Shown here in pieces: positions 35,400 through 48,291 of a stretch of DNA of 64,000 nt. Every line of letters starts with the position of its first letter. Position 1 is the stretch's first letter. The position numbers and the translations under genes are program-made. Source of the DNA: Cunninghamia lanceolata (taxonomy: Eukaryota > Streptophyta > Pinopsida > Cupressales > Cupressaceae). Where the stretch lies: NCBI GenBank assembly GCA_027924645.1, contig BSBN01000334.1, positions 3,224,001-3,288,000 on the forward strand. Reading direction: 5' to 3'. The notes under the pieces are model-generated. The model had not been told where the DNA came from. It was given only the letters and a program-made list of their open reading frames with translations, and did no database searches.

Positions 35400-38300
35400 T
35401 TGAAGGAGTATACTCATTCTCTTCACCTCATTGAGAAGTTTCAAGTGTTGTCCCAACTTCTTTTCTTCCTCTTTAATATTATCTTGAAAATAATTTACAT
35501 GTCCCTCTAACTAATAGACCTATTCATAGTATTTATGACCAAGATCAAAATCCTTATCCACCTTGAGAAAAAAATTAGAAATCCATTTGTCTACTATAGT
35601 TGATCTTTCCTTAATGGCTTGTAATGCATCGACCTCCTATTTTGTCATTAAAATTGGCGTGTCAGTTGGAACAACTTGTTGCTAAGATATAGGAGTCAAA
35701 AGATCCTTTACAAATGTTTTCATTTGGTTTAGTTGCAGCTTCAGCTCATCCTTTACTTGTTTATCCTTTTGCATTCTGGACTTCCCAACATCCACTGCTA
35801 AGCCCAAAGAATATATTTCCTCCTCAAGGATCTACTTACCTAGATTAACATTTGTTATTTGATAATCAAAGTGCAAAAGATCCCTATCATATTTATCCTT
35901 AACAAGATTTACAACTTCAACAATCCTTTCTCCATGTTCATTCATTCTGATGGTTGAGAGAGTTCAAGATTTCTTCCTTGGTCTTCTCTTCTCAACTTCC
36001 ACAATCATGTCCTATAAACGCAGTGTCTTGACCACTACTTGTTGTCTCTTCTCCAAATTCAATTTCAATCAAGTAGGAGCTATTGACGATGTTTACAATG
36101 ACCTATTAGGCTCTGTCCTTTTATCTTGTTGTTCTGGATAAGATACCTCATTATTCAGTACCTCCTTATTGTCGTTCTCCTTCTCTGCAAGTATCTCTTC
36201 TAAATGAATTGTTTATTTCTAAGGAGATTCCTCCCCTTTGTTTATTTCCTCCTTCTATGGAGGTACATCTTGCATAGAAGAACCAACAAACCTATCTTGT
36301 TGATCAATAGTTTCTATAAGATTTTGTTGTTCTTAAAATGTTAGAATATGTTCCTCTCCTATTATTATCTCTTCTTGCTCTTGAGATTGGCTTATAGAAA
36401 TATTTTCTATTTTAGATCTATCAAATTCATTTTGATCCCCTAAATCCATTTGATCTCTTACAATATCCTCCACATTTGTTACATTTTCAATAATAACCTC
36501 CTCTTGAGGATCTTTCTACCCTAAAGAAACATCTTTTTGCAATGGTGGACTTATATCCACTTGATCATTCTTGACTCCTTCATGTTGTTCTTCATGAATC
36601 TGTTGTTCTGTAGAAGCTTCTTCTTGATGACTTTGCTCTACTTGCAGCTCACAATCCTGTACAAGATTTTCTTCTTACTGATCATCATCTTGGGTGGAGG
36701 TCTGAGCTATATTTTGTGGAACTTCTTGTTCTTGAGAACCTTCATCTCCCATTTCCTTGTCATTTTCCACCTTCTTTTCTTGGTTAGAAGGTGAGGGAGT
36801 GTCTTCTTCAGAAATGTCAATCATTGGGCCTTGAGATGGTATTTCTTGTCCTCGGGCCTCATTCTCCACTGTTTTTGTTAATTTTCTTTATTCAAGCACT
36901 TGTGTCTCTTGTGCAATAGGAGGAGGGATAGATGTTTGTCCTTGCCCTACAGGATCAATTGTTGTTTGTTGAGTTTCTTCAGGAACAACTTCCTCACCTT
37001 CTTTAGGAAATTGGCCTAAAGCCTAGCTTCAAGTAATGACTTGATTCATTGGGACTACACTTAACAAAACAACTACTCCTTCTTTAGCAGCCTTGTGAGT
37101 GATGGAATATTTCCTGAAAGCACACATAGGCAATGAGGCCACCTCCTCTTCTGAAGTAGTTTCAATAAATCCTCTCATTTTTTTCTATGGAGGGTTCCCT
37201 AAAGTCTTTTTTTATATGTATTATGCCTCTTATAAGATTCAGGATTGGAGGTAGAAGTTTCCTTTTTTCTCGTACCTTTGTCTTTCACTCCTACCTCAAG
37301 GTCTTGAATACTCCTGTCTAGCCATGTAGTGATGAAATCTAGCACTTTTACACTCAATGATCCCAATGAAACATCTTCTTTTAAGGTATAGTCAATTCCA
37401 TCCAATGCCTTTTTATCAACATGTCCAATATCATACCAAGGGTTGAGTATATGGTCATCATTAGACAACTCTTTAGGAATATCATTTCTAATGTCAAATG
37501 CCCTTAAATGAACTGCATTCAATCTGCAATAACTCTTTTTCCAGACTTCAAAGTCATCCTTGCAGTTGGCCCAAAAGTCCTCTAGAGCATGTCTATGATG
37601 GAATCCCATAGTAGGGAACAATTGTTTGAGTCTTCCCAAGGGATCCAAATCATCCCTATTAATATATTGCTTCAAATTCAAAGATTCCAACTCCTTAATT
37701 TCTATCTTGGCTGTATGAATAGTTGGACAAGAATAGAACCCCAAAGTGAAAGGGTATTTAACACCATGCTTATGCTTGACTGGTAGCTTCAAATGCACTT
37801 CACTGATCTACCTGCCTAATTCCATAAGAATCATCTTGTCACTACACTACCTAGGTAGCAACAATGGGGCCTTCTGAAATCCTAATATTTTTTATAGGTG
37901 GACCTTGTGGACTGAATGTACCACTATCCCCATCCTCTAACTAGTTCAATTTCTTTATCTGACATCTTCCATAGAATATAGGAAGGTGTCATTGACTCTT
38001 TTGAATTGTTTCTCTACCTCTTTGAGCTCTAATTAGGGATAAAATTCCAAATTTTTATTTGTCCTGGTAGCTCTCCTCTGACCCCATGTGTAATCAATCC
38101 AGGAAAGTTTCCTATCCTAGCTACCAGATATATAAAATAAGAAGACATATCAAATTTCTTGGTATTGATTACAAATACCAATTTCTCAAGAATTTAGGCA
38201 AAGACCACGACTCCCTAGTCTAGGTGAATTGTTACTTTCACAATAATGTAGATGCATTGAAACATCCATGTTTCATAAGGCCTAGAGTAATCCTTCCCAA

Positions 38301-38823
38301 ATGCCTTGTTCAACAAGTTTATGATATCCATAATTTCTCCTTGGAATTCATCTCTAGTGAGCTTCGCAAGGATATTAGTTATAGATTTCTTCTCAACCCT
38401 TAACCATTGCCTATTCAAATACTTCAAATTATCAACCATATTTTCGTCAAAGGCCTTAGTAGCATCATCTACGAATAAATAACTAACTTCCCCATAAAGA
38501 GGCAAGTCAAATGCTATCCTAACCATTGGTTGTGTAAGGTTCAAAATTAGGTTTCCATTGGAGTCATAACATCTCTTGATACTATGGTTGTAATATTGGG
38601 AAATGGTCAAAATTAACTCTGGGCATTAGACAACAATTGGGAATGAGGCCACATGAGCAAGTCTTGATTCTGCAATCTTCTTCACCCTAGGAGATGCATG
38701 CTCACTAAAAGTATCTACCCTCAGTGCTACCAAGTCTATGTGTCCCATGTATGTATATGTTATATTCATTAAATCATATAGGAATTTAGACACTTTGGGG
38801 AATGCTTGAAACTTGTACTTCAT
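35400..38823 (-). pseudogene. Long unknown coiled-coil-rich coding relic (G2, non-autonomous partner of the chromovirus)
   Basis: On the minus strand a coding relic runs about 1,100 codons through at least three frames. It starts MKYKFQAFPKVSKFLYDLMN at 38823 and continues in 38215-38610 and 37199-37798. It then becomes a very acidic Glu/Gln/Asp-rich region (36675-36869 and on to about 35400). The first 550 codons look globular, with FDLPLYGEVSYLFVDD and YETWMFQCIYIIVKV. After a basic KKR-rich hinge the rest is low-complexity and probably coiled-coil. No zinc knuckle, protease, RT or integrase motif was found. It lies behind a chromovirus-type LTR, PBS and leader. I do not recognise the family. 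The layout (globular, basic hinge, acidic tail) resembles ORF2 of D. Confidence 0.5.
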
Positions 38824-40904
38824 GGTTCTTAGTAACTCTTTTTTTTCTTTCTTTCTTCTTCTTACCAGTCTCCGCTACTCCTTTGGCTACTATACTTACT
38901 CTTTCTCTTCCTTAACTGATCTTTCCTCCTCAAAAGATGGCTCATCCACTAATGGATCTACTAATTTCCTCTTAGAGATTTAGTACTCTTGAAAATGTAA
39001 AGAATAGACATAAGAAACTCAAAAAATTCTAAAAAAACCTTTGAATTCTACACATTTCAAGTATTTTTGTCTATGGTGGGTTTGCAGGCTACAGGAGGAT
39101 TTTGGAACCAGGAACCAATAGGTTTTGAGTCGTAAATCATTTCGGCACCTAGGCTCTTTACATATTAATCAATCTTCATTGGAAATTAGGATCACATAAG
39201 GAATCTAGATCTATGCACCTAGACTAGATGTTCTATTAGGCTTTGGAGTTTTGCAAGAAATCTACTTTGTTTAGTGCGGTCCAAAATATTGAAGAGAAAA
39301 TAGATTTTTGAAATTGAGTACAAAACTTCTTATAGGACCCAAAGTCCTCTTGGGAAGTCATTTGGTTTTTCTAAGTTTTTTTAATCTTGCAGAGACCGAG
39401 ACTCCAAGAGAAAACTAGATCTCGAAACATAGTAAAAAATGCTTATGAGACCCAATGTCCTAAAAGAATATTTCAATAAAATATTTTCTAAGTTAAAGCA
39501 CTTTGAGTGATGAAAATCCAGAGGAATTTGGAATTTTTTAGATTGGTTTTAAAGTCCCTTCAAGACTCGAGGGCCCAAAGGAAGCTTCCAACACTTATTT
39601 TTTATTGAAAAGGTGATCAGTGTCAGGGTTCTGGGAGGAAACTGACCCTACAATGTAAGTTCCAAATGTGGCATCAGAAATTGGGGTCCTGAAAGGACAT
39701 TCAAATGAACATTTCTACAAAAAGGATTTTTTTTCTCTAAGGTAGTGGGATTAGGGTTTTGAGAAGAAATTGACCCCACAGTTTTAGTTCAAACATGCCT
39801 TCAAAACCTGAGGTCCCAAAGGAACATTTTTAACACTTATATTTTTATTGAAGGCAGTGGGGTCAAAATTCAAATGGGAATTCAAACAAATTTAGTGTGA
39901 GTGCAAAAGTGTTTTTAGGACCTGTGGTCCTAAAATACATGAACTTTAATTATTCCTAAGGCAAAATATAGGGCACAAAATAACTCATTCAATAGGGTTC
40001 TAAATAGGCTGATCTACTTTGGTCTATTTATTAACCCTATTGCAAAATTGAAAACCTAAACCAAGAAATCATTTAAATTTAACCTAAGCCCTACCCTAGA
40101 AAACCAAAATGGACAAAACATCCTACCTGTGCTGCGAAAAATGACAACACTTGGCCAAGAACAAGGTAGGATGTTGACACAAACCAGAAATACAAACAAA
40201 CAAGCCAAACAAGGAAAAACATAAAAACATATAGGAAAAATGAAACAAAACTAGAAAATAGAGAAAAACCCTACCTCGACAAACAACAAACAAGAGAAGA
40301 CTAAAAGTTATAGAAGAAGCCTTATCTCAACTTGATTCCTGTGATTGAAATCTTGATTTGAATGATAAAATTCAGTCAAATTTGCGTTTTAGATGTTGTG
40401 GAGGCTCAAATGCAATTCAATTAGCAAAATTGAAAGGAAAATGGTGAAAATAATTGATTAAATTGATTAAATACCCTTGTAAATAATTCAAATGGTACTG
40501 CATTAAATGCGGTAGGTCAGGAGCGAGAGAGTGGAGAGAACCTGTATTCTTCGACTAAGTTCCAAAATCTAATTGAGACCCGATATTTTAATGGAACATT
40601 TATGAAAGACAAAAAAATAAAGGCTAGGCCAAGGAATGACCCCGAAACTAAGATCCCAAGTGTTTGGGAACTCTTGGCACCAAAGAAATGAAAGGCTAGA
40701 AAACACAAGTTTAAAGGCTGAAAATTAAATCTTAAGGTAAACATAGGACTTAGAAGATAGTCAAAAGGACAAAACAAGACAAAAAAAGAAAGGAACAAAG
40801 AAAAGGGGGTCCCTAATCAATCGATAAAAGGTGAGGTGTGTATGCATGACATGATAGGACTCTTTAACTATCACATAAATCTAATTATAATAATTTATCA
40901 AAAC
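38824..40904 (-). mobile_element. Leader region of G2 with scattered GGACC-centred repeats
   Basis: No convincing gene. Between about 39330 and 39940 a short phrase like (A)GGACCC(A/T)(A/G)(A/T)GTCCT(A/C)(A/T)AA.. appears six to seven times in variants, often followed by AACA(C/T)TT. The first 170 bases downstream of 38824 are Lys/Arg/Glu-coding on the minus strand and may be an N-terminal extension of the relic. Confidence 0.45.
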
Positions 40905-41262
40905 CCCTATTTACCCCCTTGTTAAGTATTTTACTTTGAATGACTTCAAATGTAGAATATAACATCTTCAATATGTCCTTGATCAACCCTCAAGAATTTA
41001 GATAAAAAAATACTATTTTACAGCCTTAGGAGTGAATTGGGTGGAAACCCTAATTTTGAAATAACTCATTCAAAAATATTGTTAATCACCTCAAGTCCAG
41101 ACTATAGTAGCTTAAATATGTCCTTGATATACTTTTCAAAGGTTAGAAAAGATATTTTCCAAATTGAGGGAGATACATGCTTCAAAATTTGACAGCTAAA
41201 TTGAAAAAAATTGCCTTAGTTGTTGCCATAGATAGATTCCAAGATCATGCTCTCATATCAAT
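40905..41262 (-). mobile_element. Chromovirus-type leader with two diverged tandem units and PBS
   Basis: Homologous to 63185-63536. Both copies contain two tandem versions of a roughly 160 bp unit sharing CTATAGTAGCTT(A/C)AAT followed by a GTCCTTGAT(C/A) phrase. On the minus strand the block begins ATTGATATGAGAGC (41249-41262), an initiator-Met PBS with two changes. Confidence 0.75.
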
Positions 41263-41560
41263 TGTAATGAAATAACTTTCACAAGAGAAGAATATAATAG
41301 GAAATATGCTACAAATCCTTTACAATACTTAAGAATAATAAACCACTATAAGGCTGGAAACCACCAAAGGTCTCAAATAAGTACATAATTCATAGTATGA
41401 TGCTAAAAAACTAATCAATATATCCTATACACACCATTCTTATGCTATGGATTCCACAAAGGATGACATAGCTACCTACATAAGATTATATGAATGATCA
41501 TATAACCTTATTTAGTGTTATGGTATGTGCAAGTAGGCTATACATATCCCTATGCACAAT
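41263..41560 (-). repeat. LTR of chromovirus G (inner copy)
   Basis: It starts (plus) TGTAATGAAATAAC directly after the PBS and matches 63537-63778 for at least 240 bp (AATATAATAGGAAATATG and AATAATAAACCA are shared). The right boundary is not precise; the chromodomain relic begins just beyond. On the minus strand this LTR follows the pol 3' end and precedes another PBS. Confidence 0.65.
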
Positions 41561-41599
41561 TGGACTAGCATAGCATATCCCATTCACATAAGCATTATC

Positions 41600-42020
41600 C
41601 TCAACACTAATCAATTATGGATGCTTCCACATAAAATCCTCATTTTCCTATGTCACATCTTCAATAGGTAAATTTTTCCATTTAATGAGGAACTTTAAGA
41701 TTATCCTAATTCTCATCTTCTTTGTGTGGAGAATTAACTTGAGGACCATGATTGGCCTTTCCTCTACATATATTTTTTGTAGCATTTTCTATTTCTGAAA
41801 TTTTTACACCAATTAACTTTTTTCTTCATTAGGTTTTGTTCCTTTTCCTTATTCTCCTTGAGGCTAGAGAGTACCTCTTACTAGTGTGAAATATGTTGTT
41901 CCACTACTCTATTTCTAGTGTACTTTAAAAAAAGATCTAAAAGATGGTAAATGGTACCCTAACATTGATTGAGTGGCCTAACTATGATATATTTTGTGAT
42001 GTAATATTTTTGGGATATCT
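41600..42020 (-). pseudogene. Chromovirus integrase C-terminus and chromodomain relic
   Basis: On the minus strand, about 41620-41710 reads ILKFLIKWKNLPIEDVT and then, after a stop, ENEDFMWKHP. This fits the end of a Ty3/gypsy chromodomain, whose usual form is LVKWK-LP-EDATWE-E-F--HP. Upstream (about 41960-41800) lies EVLSSLKENKEKEQNLMKKK, typical of the integrase tail just before the chromodomain. Stops and shifts interrupt the frame. Integrase inserts the DNA copy, and the chromodomain targets it to modified chromatin. The upstream part of the gene is displaced to 59973 and beyond by the insertion of D. Confidence 0.75.
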
Positions 42021-42323
42021 TGTTAGCAAGAGACACTGTGTGGCTTCATGAGTGTTGTCATTGCTGGCAAAAAAGTCTATCCCACACATCCACAATACAT
42101 AGTATGCCCTTATCGGAAGTTAGTTTGAAGATTGTTTTGGTCCGGTGAATAAGAACAGAGTATGCAACAACATCTGACAATCAGGTCCAGATCTCTCAGA
42201 TGGTGTAACTCAGCAAGTTGCAGATTTGGATAAGTCAAGAGGGGCATCATGACTACTATATTCCTGAGATTTAGCCTCCAGTGATAAAGCATGAAAAAGA
42301 TATGAGCATCTGATGTTGGGTTC
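42021..42323 (+). repeat. 5' LTR of D, first part (before nested C)
   Basis: Matches 57632-57937 closely. The LTR is interrupted at GGTTC by element C and resumes at 51478. Confidence 0.93.
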
Positions 42324-45300
42324 TGTTGATGATGATGTTAGTCATAAACAAACATAGAATAAAAGTTACAAAACAACCTTTACTCATCTTGAAAGATACG
42401 ATGAATTCAGAGAAATCATGATCCCAAGTCTCCATTGATTAGTTCATAATCTACTGACGTTACTCAGTGGTTGATGTGTGTTGCTGTTAATCATTCAGGG
42501 ACCTTACGTTCTTCAGTAATTTCTACAAAGTTCATCAATATTTCTCCAAATATCCTATTCTTTATATCTGCCCTACATAAATCTCCAAATTATTTTACCT
42601 CTGCACTATGAATTCACTCAAATAACGTGCCTACAGGTTGATATTTGCATGAATTTTACCATTATTTGCAATTCTTTGCATGATATTTTCAGCAACTACA
42701 TGCATTTAGCTTAAATATGCTAATGATATTCAGTTATCTACGAGATGTCTGCATATTTGTATTATTTGCTTAAGATTGTCAGTTATTTGCAATTATGATA
42801 ATGAAATGCTCTGAAATTGAAAGAAATTGAAAGAAATACTTCAAATTAAAGTTGAACCTTCAGCTATTGAGCCACATATACATCAGATATAGTCATGAAG
42901 AGAAGAAATCAAACCATATGTTCACCAGGACATTCCACAGCTAGATATAGTCGATGCTAACTTCAAAGGAAAGGTATGAAAACAACATATACAAACTGAT
43001 ATGCACTCCAAGGGACGCACAAATCAAAGCATATATCTAGAATTCACACACTGATTACTCAAGATTTATGATGGATTGTAATCAAAACAGTCTTCTCATT
43101 CATTAAGTATGCAAGAACATATATGTATACAATAACTTTGAAATGAGCCCAAAATATTTCAACAAACAGATTTCAATTAAGTTTCCAAATAAAAAAATTA
43201 TCACATCCCTGCACCTTTTATAGAATAAGGTGAAGGAACGGTTACAAATGACCTACGGTCGGGATTTATCTATTAAGATCAACAGTCCAAATGAATAGCA
43301 CGTGTCTGCGAGTTGGTAACTACATAGCTGGCATAGAATATTCTAGTATCTTTGACCTGGTCCATCCGCCAGCTAACAAATAGCACATTTGATAATATTC
43401 TCCTCAGCTCTGGTTCATGTTACCTCTGCATGAAACTCTGTAACTTGTATCTTTCTAAATTTTGCCATTTCCCGCGCAAACTTCACCTTCTGACACGCCC
43501 TCGCCACTTTGTCATTTTCCTGATATCTGCACACCTGATAACAGACACAAGAATTAAGCATCATCATCATTAAAAACTTTAGCAGGAAAATAAACGTTTA
43601 AATCAGGCTTAGAATATGCAAGTGCAGATAATCAGATGATGAATCCATGAACAATCGCATACAAAATGCATATATGACGCTAAAATTAGTCGAGTCAACC
43701 ATCATTAACCAAAATCATGCTATCAGGCCCTAAAATGGCTTCAATATCTGATCAAGTCTAGGGTCATTTGAGTGATTTTTTGATAAAAATATCAAAAATA
43801 TGATTTTCGGTATTTTCTACGTCTTGGTAAATTGCATTTTTGGAGGCCTTAGGAGCGGAATTAGGGCTCAAGACTTCATTGGTGCTTGGCATTAAGCCTA
43901 AGCGACCAAGCAACTCAAACTAGATAACTAGTTTATCTTTCCAATGAGTCCAAAAAGTTTAAATTCTAACACAGTAGCTAGGAATTATGACCCTGCCAAG
44001 GAGAAGATAAAAAATTTCCTAATTTTTTGAATTTTTGTGAATTTTTGCAAATAGTTTCACCTTCTGGTAGCTCTTTTTGTATTCCAAGGGTAATGTGACC
44101 CTTCATATGATATGCAGGCCTTACATTTTCAGTTATCGCATGCATAAGATCATGCATATGCAATACATGCGTTTTTGTTCACTAAATTCCATTGAATGAA
44201 ACTATCGGGTCCGAGCATGCACATTAGTTAATATGAGGGATATTAACTAATATCACTCTTTTCATAGATTGGGATATGATGATGATGTCATCATCATGGA
44301 AGGGCTTCATTAAAATGTGAAAGGCTAACGTCATGGTCATACTGAAGGAAATCAGGTGATGTTAAGAAATATGACCTTGATATTAAGGAATATCACCCTC
44401 CGAATAGGATGACATCATGGTCATGTCAAGCTTTTTATATATCGGGTCAGAATGATGTCACCGTCATGTTAGGAAAGATTAGTCATAGTAGACAAGATGA
44501 CGGATGTTAGAGATTAGATGACCTTCGGATGTCAAGCCGATTGATGATGTCACCATCATATTGGGTCCTTTGTGGAATGGGATAAGCTAACGTCATCATC
44601 ATGTTATTAAAAAGGGCGATCATTTGAAAAATACCTCTGCGAGATAAAAGGGATGATGACATCACTGCCAGGGTGATTTTCTCTATCCATCGGGGTTGGA
44701 TGACGTTATCATCATATTGGCCCTGGGGTGATATTCTGCGGCAGGGTGATATTTGAAATATCGGGTGATATTCGCAAGATCGAGTAATATTTGAAATATC
44801 GGGATGATGTCATCAGGATAATGACTTGGTTTATCATTATTGCACTATGACATCATTGTCATGTTATGTAGAAAGGGTTGCTATTGGAAATATATCTCCA
44901 TGAGATAAAAAGGATGATGACGTCACCATCATGTCAATTTTCTTATCTATCGAGATTATATGATGCCATCATGATATTGTCTTTAGGGTGATATTTTGTG
45001 ATGGGGTGATATTCGGAAGATAAGGTGATATTTGAAATATGACCCCCACAAAATGTATAAAGCTGTTTGACGGGTAAATGCTTCTATCAACTAAAATTGA
45101 TGTCCAGATCTCTGGATAAATGATTTATCGGGTGATAAAATTAGATCAGGGTGATCTTTCATAAGATGACTGATGTTTAAGAAATATGAACCCCCTCGGA
45201 ATATCAGGTTTGACTAGGACTTTGACTCACCATAACTCTCATTCCCTAAGAAATATCAGGGTTATTGACATGAAATATGAACTTTGAAAAATTGACCTCA

Positions 45301-45455
45301 TCATGATGACTTACCTAGTCCCCTTATGCAGGATCATCTACATGACTTACTTTTACTAGACCGCCAGCAAGTAGAAAACACAAGCCAAGCCATGTAAAAA
45401 GTTGGGTCCCTGTTTTGTAAAGTCAAAATGGGGTGTGTTGTGTAACCACACAACA
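42324..45455 (-). repeat. 3' LTR of element C
   Basis: This copy is 3,132 bp and pairs with 48292-51472. About 50 bp present in the 5' LTR near 51230-51280 (containing AAGGCAAACCTGCATGAAAT) is missing here near 45250, an internal deletion or insertion since transposition. Confidence 0.95.
44270..44965. promoter_or_regulatory. Array of TGACGTCA-like sites in the 3' LTR of C
   Basis: About ten to eleven modules of the form GATGA(C/T)GTCA(T/C)CATCAT occur at roughly 44281, 44411, 44452, 44546, 44591, 44655, 44701, 44804, 44848, 44911 and 44950. TGACGTCA is the palindromic core bound by plant bZIP/TGA factors. Most variants (TGATGTCA, TGACATCA) are single C-to-T or G-to-A changes at the CpG. Runs of GGGTGATATT and GAAATATC are interleaved. 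Confidence 0.65.
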
Positions 45456-46337
45456 ACTTGCCACCAAAGAAAACAAACTAAATTCTAATGATTCAAGTGA
45501 TGTGAACATACTCTAACATAGTATTCTAACTCTTTCTAAGTATAAGCATCATAATCTTTCTGAATGACAAAGTTTTCATCATGGCAACAATGCTAACAAA
45601 GGATCAGGTGTGTGCAAATGATTAATTATCCTCATCTTGAAAGCAAGTTGAAAGCATGAGTAACTGATGTTAAGCTACATAGTTTGGGAGCATCCCTCAT
45701 AGCCAACCTAGATAGAGCCTTGCTGCCAGCAGACGTCCATATCCCTGGCGAGGTTATCTATACAATCCCCCTAAGTAGAGCCCCACTGCCAGTAGGTGTC
45801 TATAGCTCCGGTAGAGTTACTTAGATGGCCTAATTTTATTATATTTTGGATTTTCAAAATTTATACTCTATTCATCTGATGTCATCGTGCAAGCTTAGTA
45901 TGCAAGCTATGGTCACTTGCTAATTTAGGTTGGAGATTGTATTGATAGCAAGGAAGTCCCTTTAGAGTTTTCACTTAACACCTATACTTGTGTGTTCAAC
46001 AAACCCAAGGCTGTTAGGTGAGTCATTGTGAAAGAGTCACTTTAGTCAAGAAAAGGCACCCTGATGAAAAAAATATCACAAACCTGATCACAAGTAGTTC
46101 TCAGAATGAATCATAACCTATATATGAATTTGTTCTCATCACTTGAATCTTAACAATTTAGTTATTTTCTTAGGATGATAAGCTACATAATCTTGACTAA
46201 CTAAAATAGAACTCAACAAGCAAACAAACAAAAGCAAACACACTAAGCAAACTGTACAAACAACTAACTACAAAAGGAAACAACAGAAAACAAAACAAGA
46301 AAGCAAAAAAAAGAAACAAGATAGCTACTCTACCGAA
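45456..46337 (-). mobile_element. C interior downstream of the ORF
   Basis: This is 0.9 kb between the ORF stop and the 3' LTR. A pair of related phrases with GCC(T)TGCTGCCAG and GCCCCACTGCCAG, each followed by a GTCTATA/GTCCATA and GGCGAGGTTA/GGTAGAGTTA tail, stands about 60 bp apart near 45718 and 45780. No gene. The PPT before the LTR (GGTGGCAAG on the minus strand) is weak. Confidence 0.6.
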
Positions 46338-47836
46338 CTATATACAAACCCCACAAGGTAAATAAAATCCATGATAAGATCCAAAGACACCTGTATTTGC
46401 ATACTTCCTTATATTGTGTAGGAGCATCAGGGCACTAGTTGTGGTTCTATTCCTAGCAAATTCATCATTGTATTCTGAAAAATATTCTTGTATTCTAAAT
46501 TCATTATGTTTAACAGAATAACCTCTGATTATCAGCAACTAAGGAAGCTCATCATGTTCATGATTAATCCATATGCATGTCTTATCTCCTGAATTTCCAT
46601 AATCAAAATAGTATTCAACATCATTCACTGTGGAAAGGAGAAATACAACCTGATATATTTCTAATCCTATTGAATATGCTTCTTCATTGACAACTGGTCC
46701 TCCATTTGACTTGGCACTTTCATTGCTTAGCTTAGTATTTAGTCTCACTTTAAATTGAAGGATGTATGACTCTTGAAGTATTAATCCTTCATCTTTATCC
46801 AGCTTTGTCTCCTCATTCTGGATGTATGTCTGATTCTTGACTTCAGGCAACACCTCACTGTTTTGATTAAATCCCTGCACATCAACATGTAACTGAGTAT
46901 CTTCATAACCTGATATACAAAAATTTATCTCTTCTAAATAATTTGACTGCAAAGGTGAAACAACTTTCAATTGATAGGAATACTCCCTCATTTCATTTTC
47001 AAAATGACATTGGATTGGCATCTTATTATGCACAACAATTCCAAAGCTTTTTGCATCTTCAACTTTCATGAATTGTTCATCAAATAACTCACATTTTCCA
47101 TCCAGTAAGGTATCTAGCTCCATTGTCCTACAACATTCTTGCATTTGATCATTCAATTTAAAGGAGTTAGCTATGAAATCAGGATTTACTTTCTTTTCTA
47201 TGACTCCATTAGTTACTATCATAGGAACTTCATCTGCAATAGTGCATTTAAATTGTTCCACCTGTCTCCATTCCCTTTTACCATAAAATGACTCAAGAAA
47301 ATGTGTTTCACTATCTTTATCAAAAGCATTAGGATCAGAATCAAATACTTTATCCTAACAAGTGGTTTCCTCTCTATAATTTTCAAAAGATTGATACCTG
47401 CATTCTGCCTCACCCTTATCATAAAGTAGAGAACTTCTATCAATCTTACCATAGAATGACTCAAGCAAAGATGTTTCCTCCTCTTTACCTTCTATAACTA
47501 ATTCAACTATTGTATTTTCTAAACAACTCATCATTAGGGGTGTTGCTTCTCTTTGCTGTTCTAGAATTTGAGTCTTCTCCAACATGACCAAGCAAGCATC
47601 ACAATCCCTTTCTGAATGCTCTTCGTCATGTAATCTGCACCAACTTTCAATGAGGACATCATCAGTGGATAAACCTAATATTTGACTACATTGTATATTT
47701 CTAGACAAGTATAATTCAAAATCTTTAAAGTAGTCCACTTCAATGTCTGGACAACTAATAATTTCTGGTGCTGCATCTACTTGTTGCTCCAGAATTTCTT
47801 CATTTTCCTACCAGGCTTCAGCCCTGAACACATCTA
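46338..47836 (-). pseudogene. Unknown acidic ~490-codon protein of element C, nearly intact
   Basis: Three minus-strand frames (47355-47738, 46539-47261 and 46338-46538) share one reading phase and are split only by single stop codons at about 47355 and 46539. The same phase runs upstream to about 47836 with one more stop. The product is acidic (many Glu/Asp) with scattered Cys, including CRLHDEEHSERDCDAC, and a duplicated LLESFYGK/FLESFYGK phrase about 50 residues apart. The C-terminus is basic and aromatic (RIQEYFSEYNDEFARNR). No zinc knuckle, protease, RT or integrase motif is present. It lies about 450 bp after the PBS, the gag position. The family is unknown to me; the preserved frame suggests selection until recently. 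Confidence 0.65.
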
Positions 47837-48268
47837 TAAAGAATATTATTCCTTTCAAATAGAGATCCAACCTTATAAGAAAAGTTAGACAATTAATTTC
47901 ATTGTGTTCCCCAGTCTGGTGTATCCTGTAACAATTGGATAAACCAAAGTCAAATAAATTCTAAGGATAAAGCTGCCTATTCAAAGTTTCTTGAAATAAA
48001 GGAATGTTGACCTAACAATTATTTTCATATGCATCCATCAAAATGAGACTTTATTTTCAATTTTTTTTTTTAGGATTTTGAAATTTTAATGACATCTATC
48101 ATATCTCAGAATAAAACTTGAAGGTTCAGAAAATGTTGGCGAAATCTTTGAAGCTTTGAGTTAGATCTTTGCAAAGATACAATCAAAACCTCCCAGATAA
48201 GATATATTTGTAGACATTAACCTCAAATGATGAAATATTTACAAAAAATCCACAGATTCTTTGTTCAG
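47837..48268 (-). mobile_element. 5' leader of element C
   Basis: Short stretch between PBS and ORF without a recognisable feature apart from a T-rich tract near 48061. Confidence 0.6.
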
Positions 48269-48288
48269 ACCCTCCTTCTAGCACCAAT
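48269..48288 (-). other. Primer-binding site of C
   Basis: On the minus strand TTGGTGCTAGAAGGAGGGTC follows the LTR end by a few bases (ACATAAA precedes it). TGGTGCTAGAAGG is a PBS form I associate with plant LTR elements. The priming tRNA was not identified. Confidence 0.65.
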
Positions 48289-48291
48289 TTA

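Noticed and set aside
40517..40798. 93-codon Phe/Leu-rich minus-strand frame
   Set aside because: Hydrophobic frame caused by an A-rich plus strand within the G2 leader; no signal or family match apparent.
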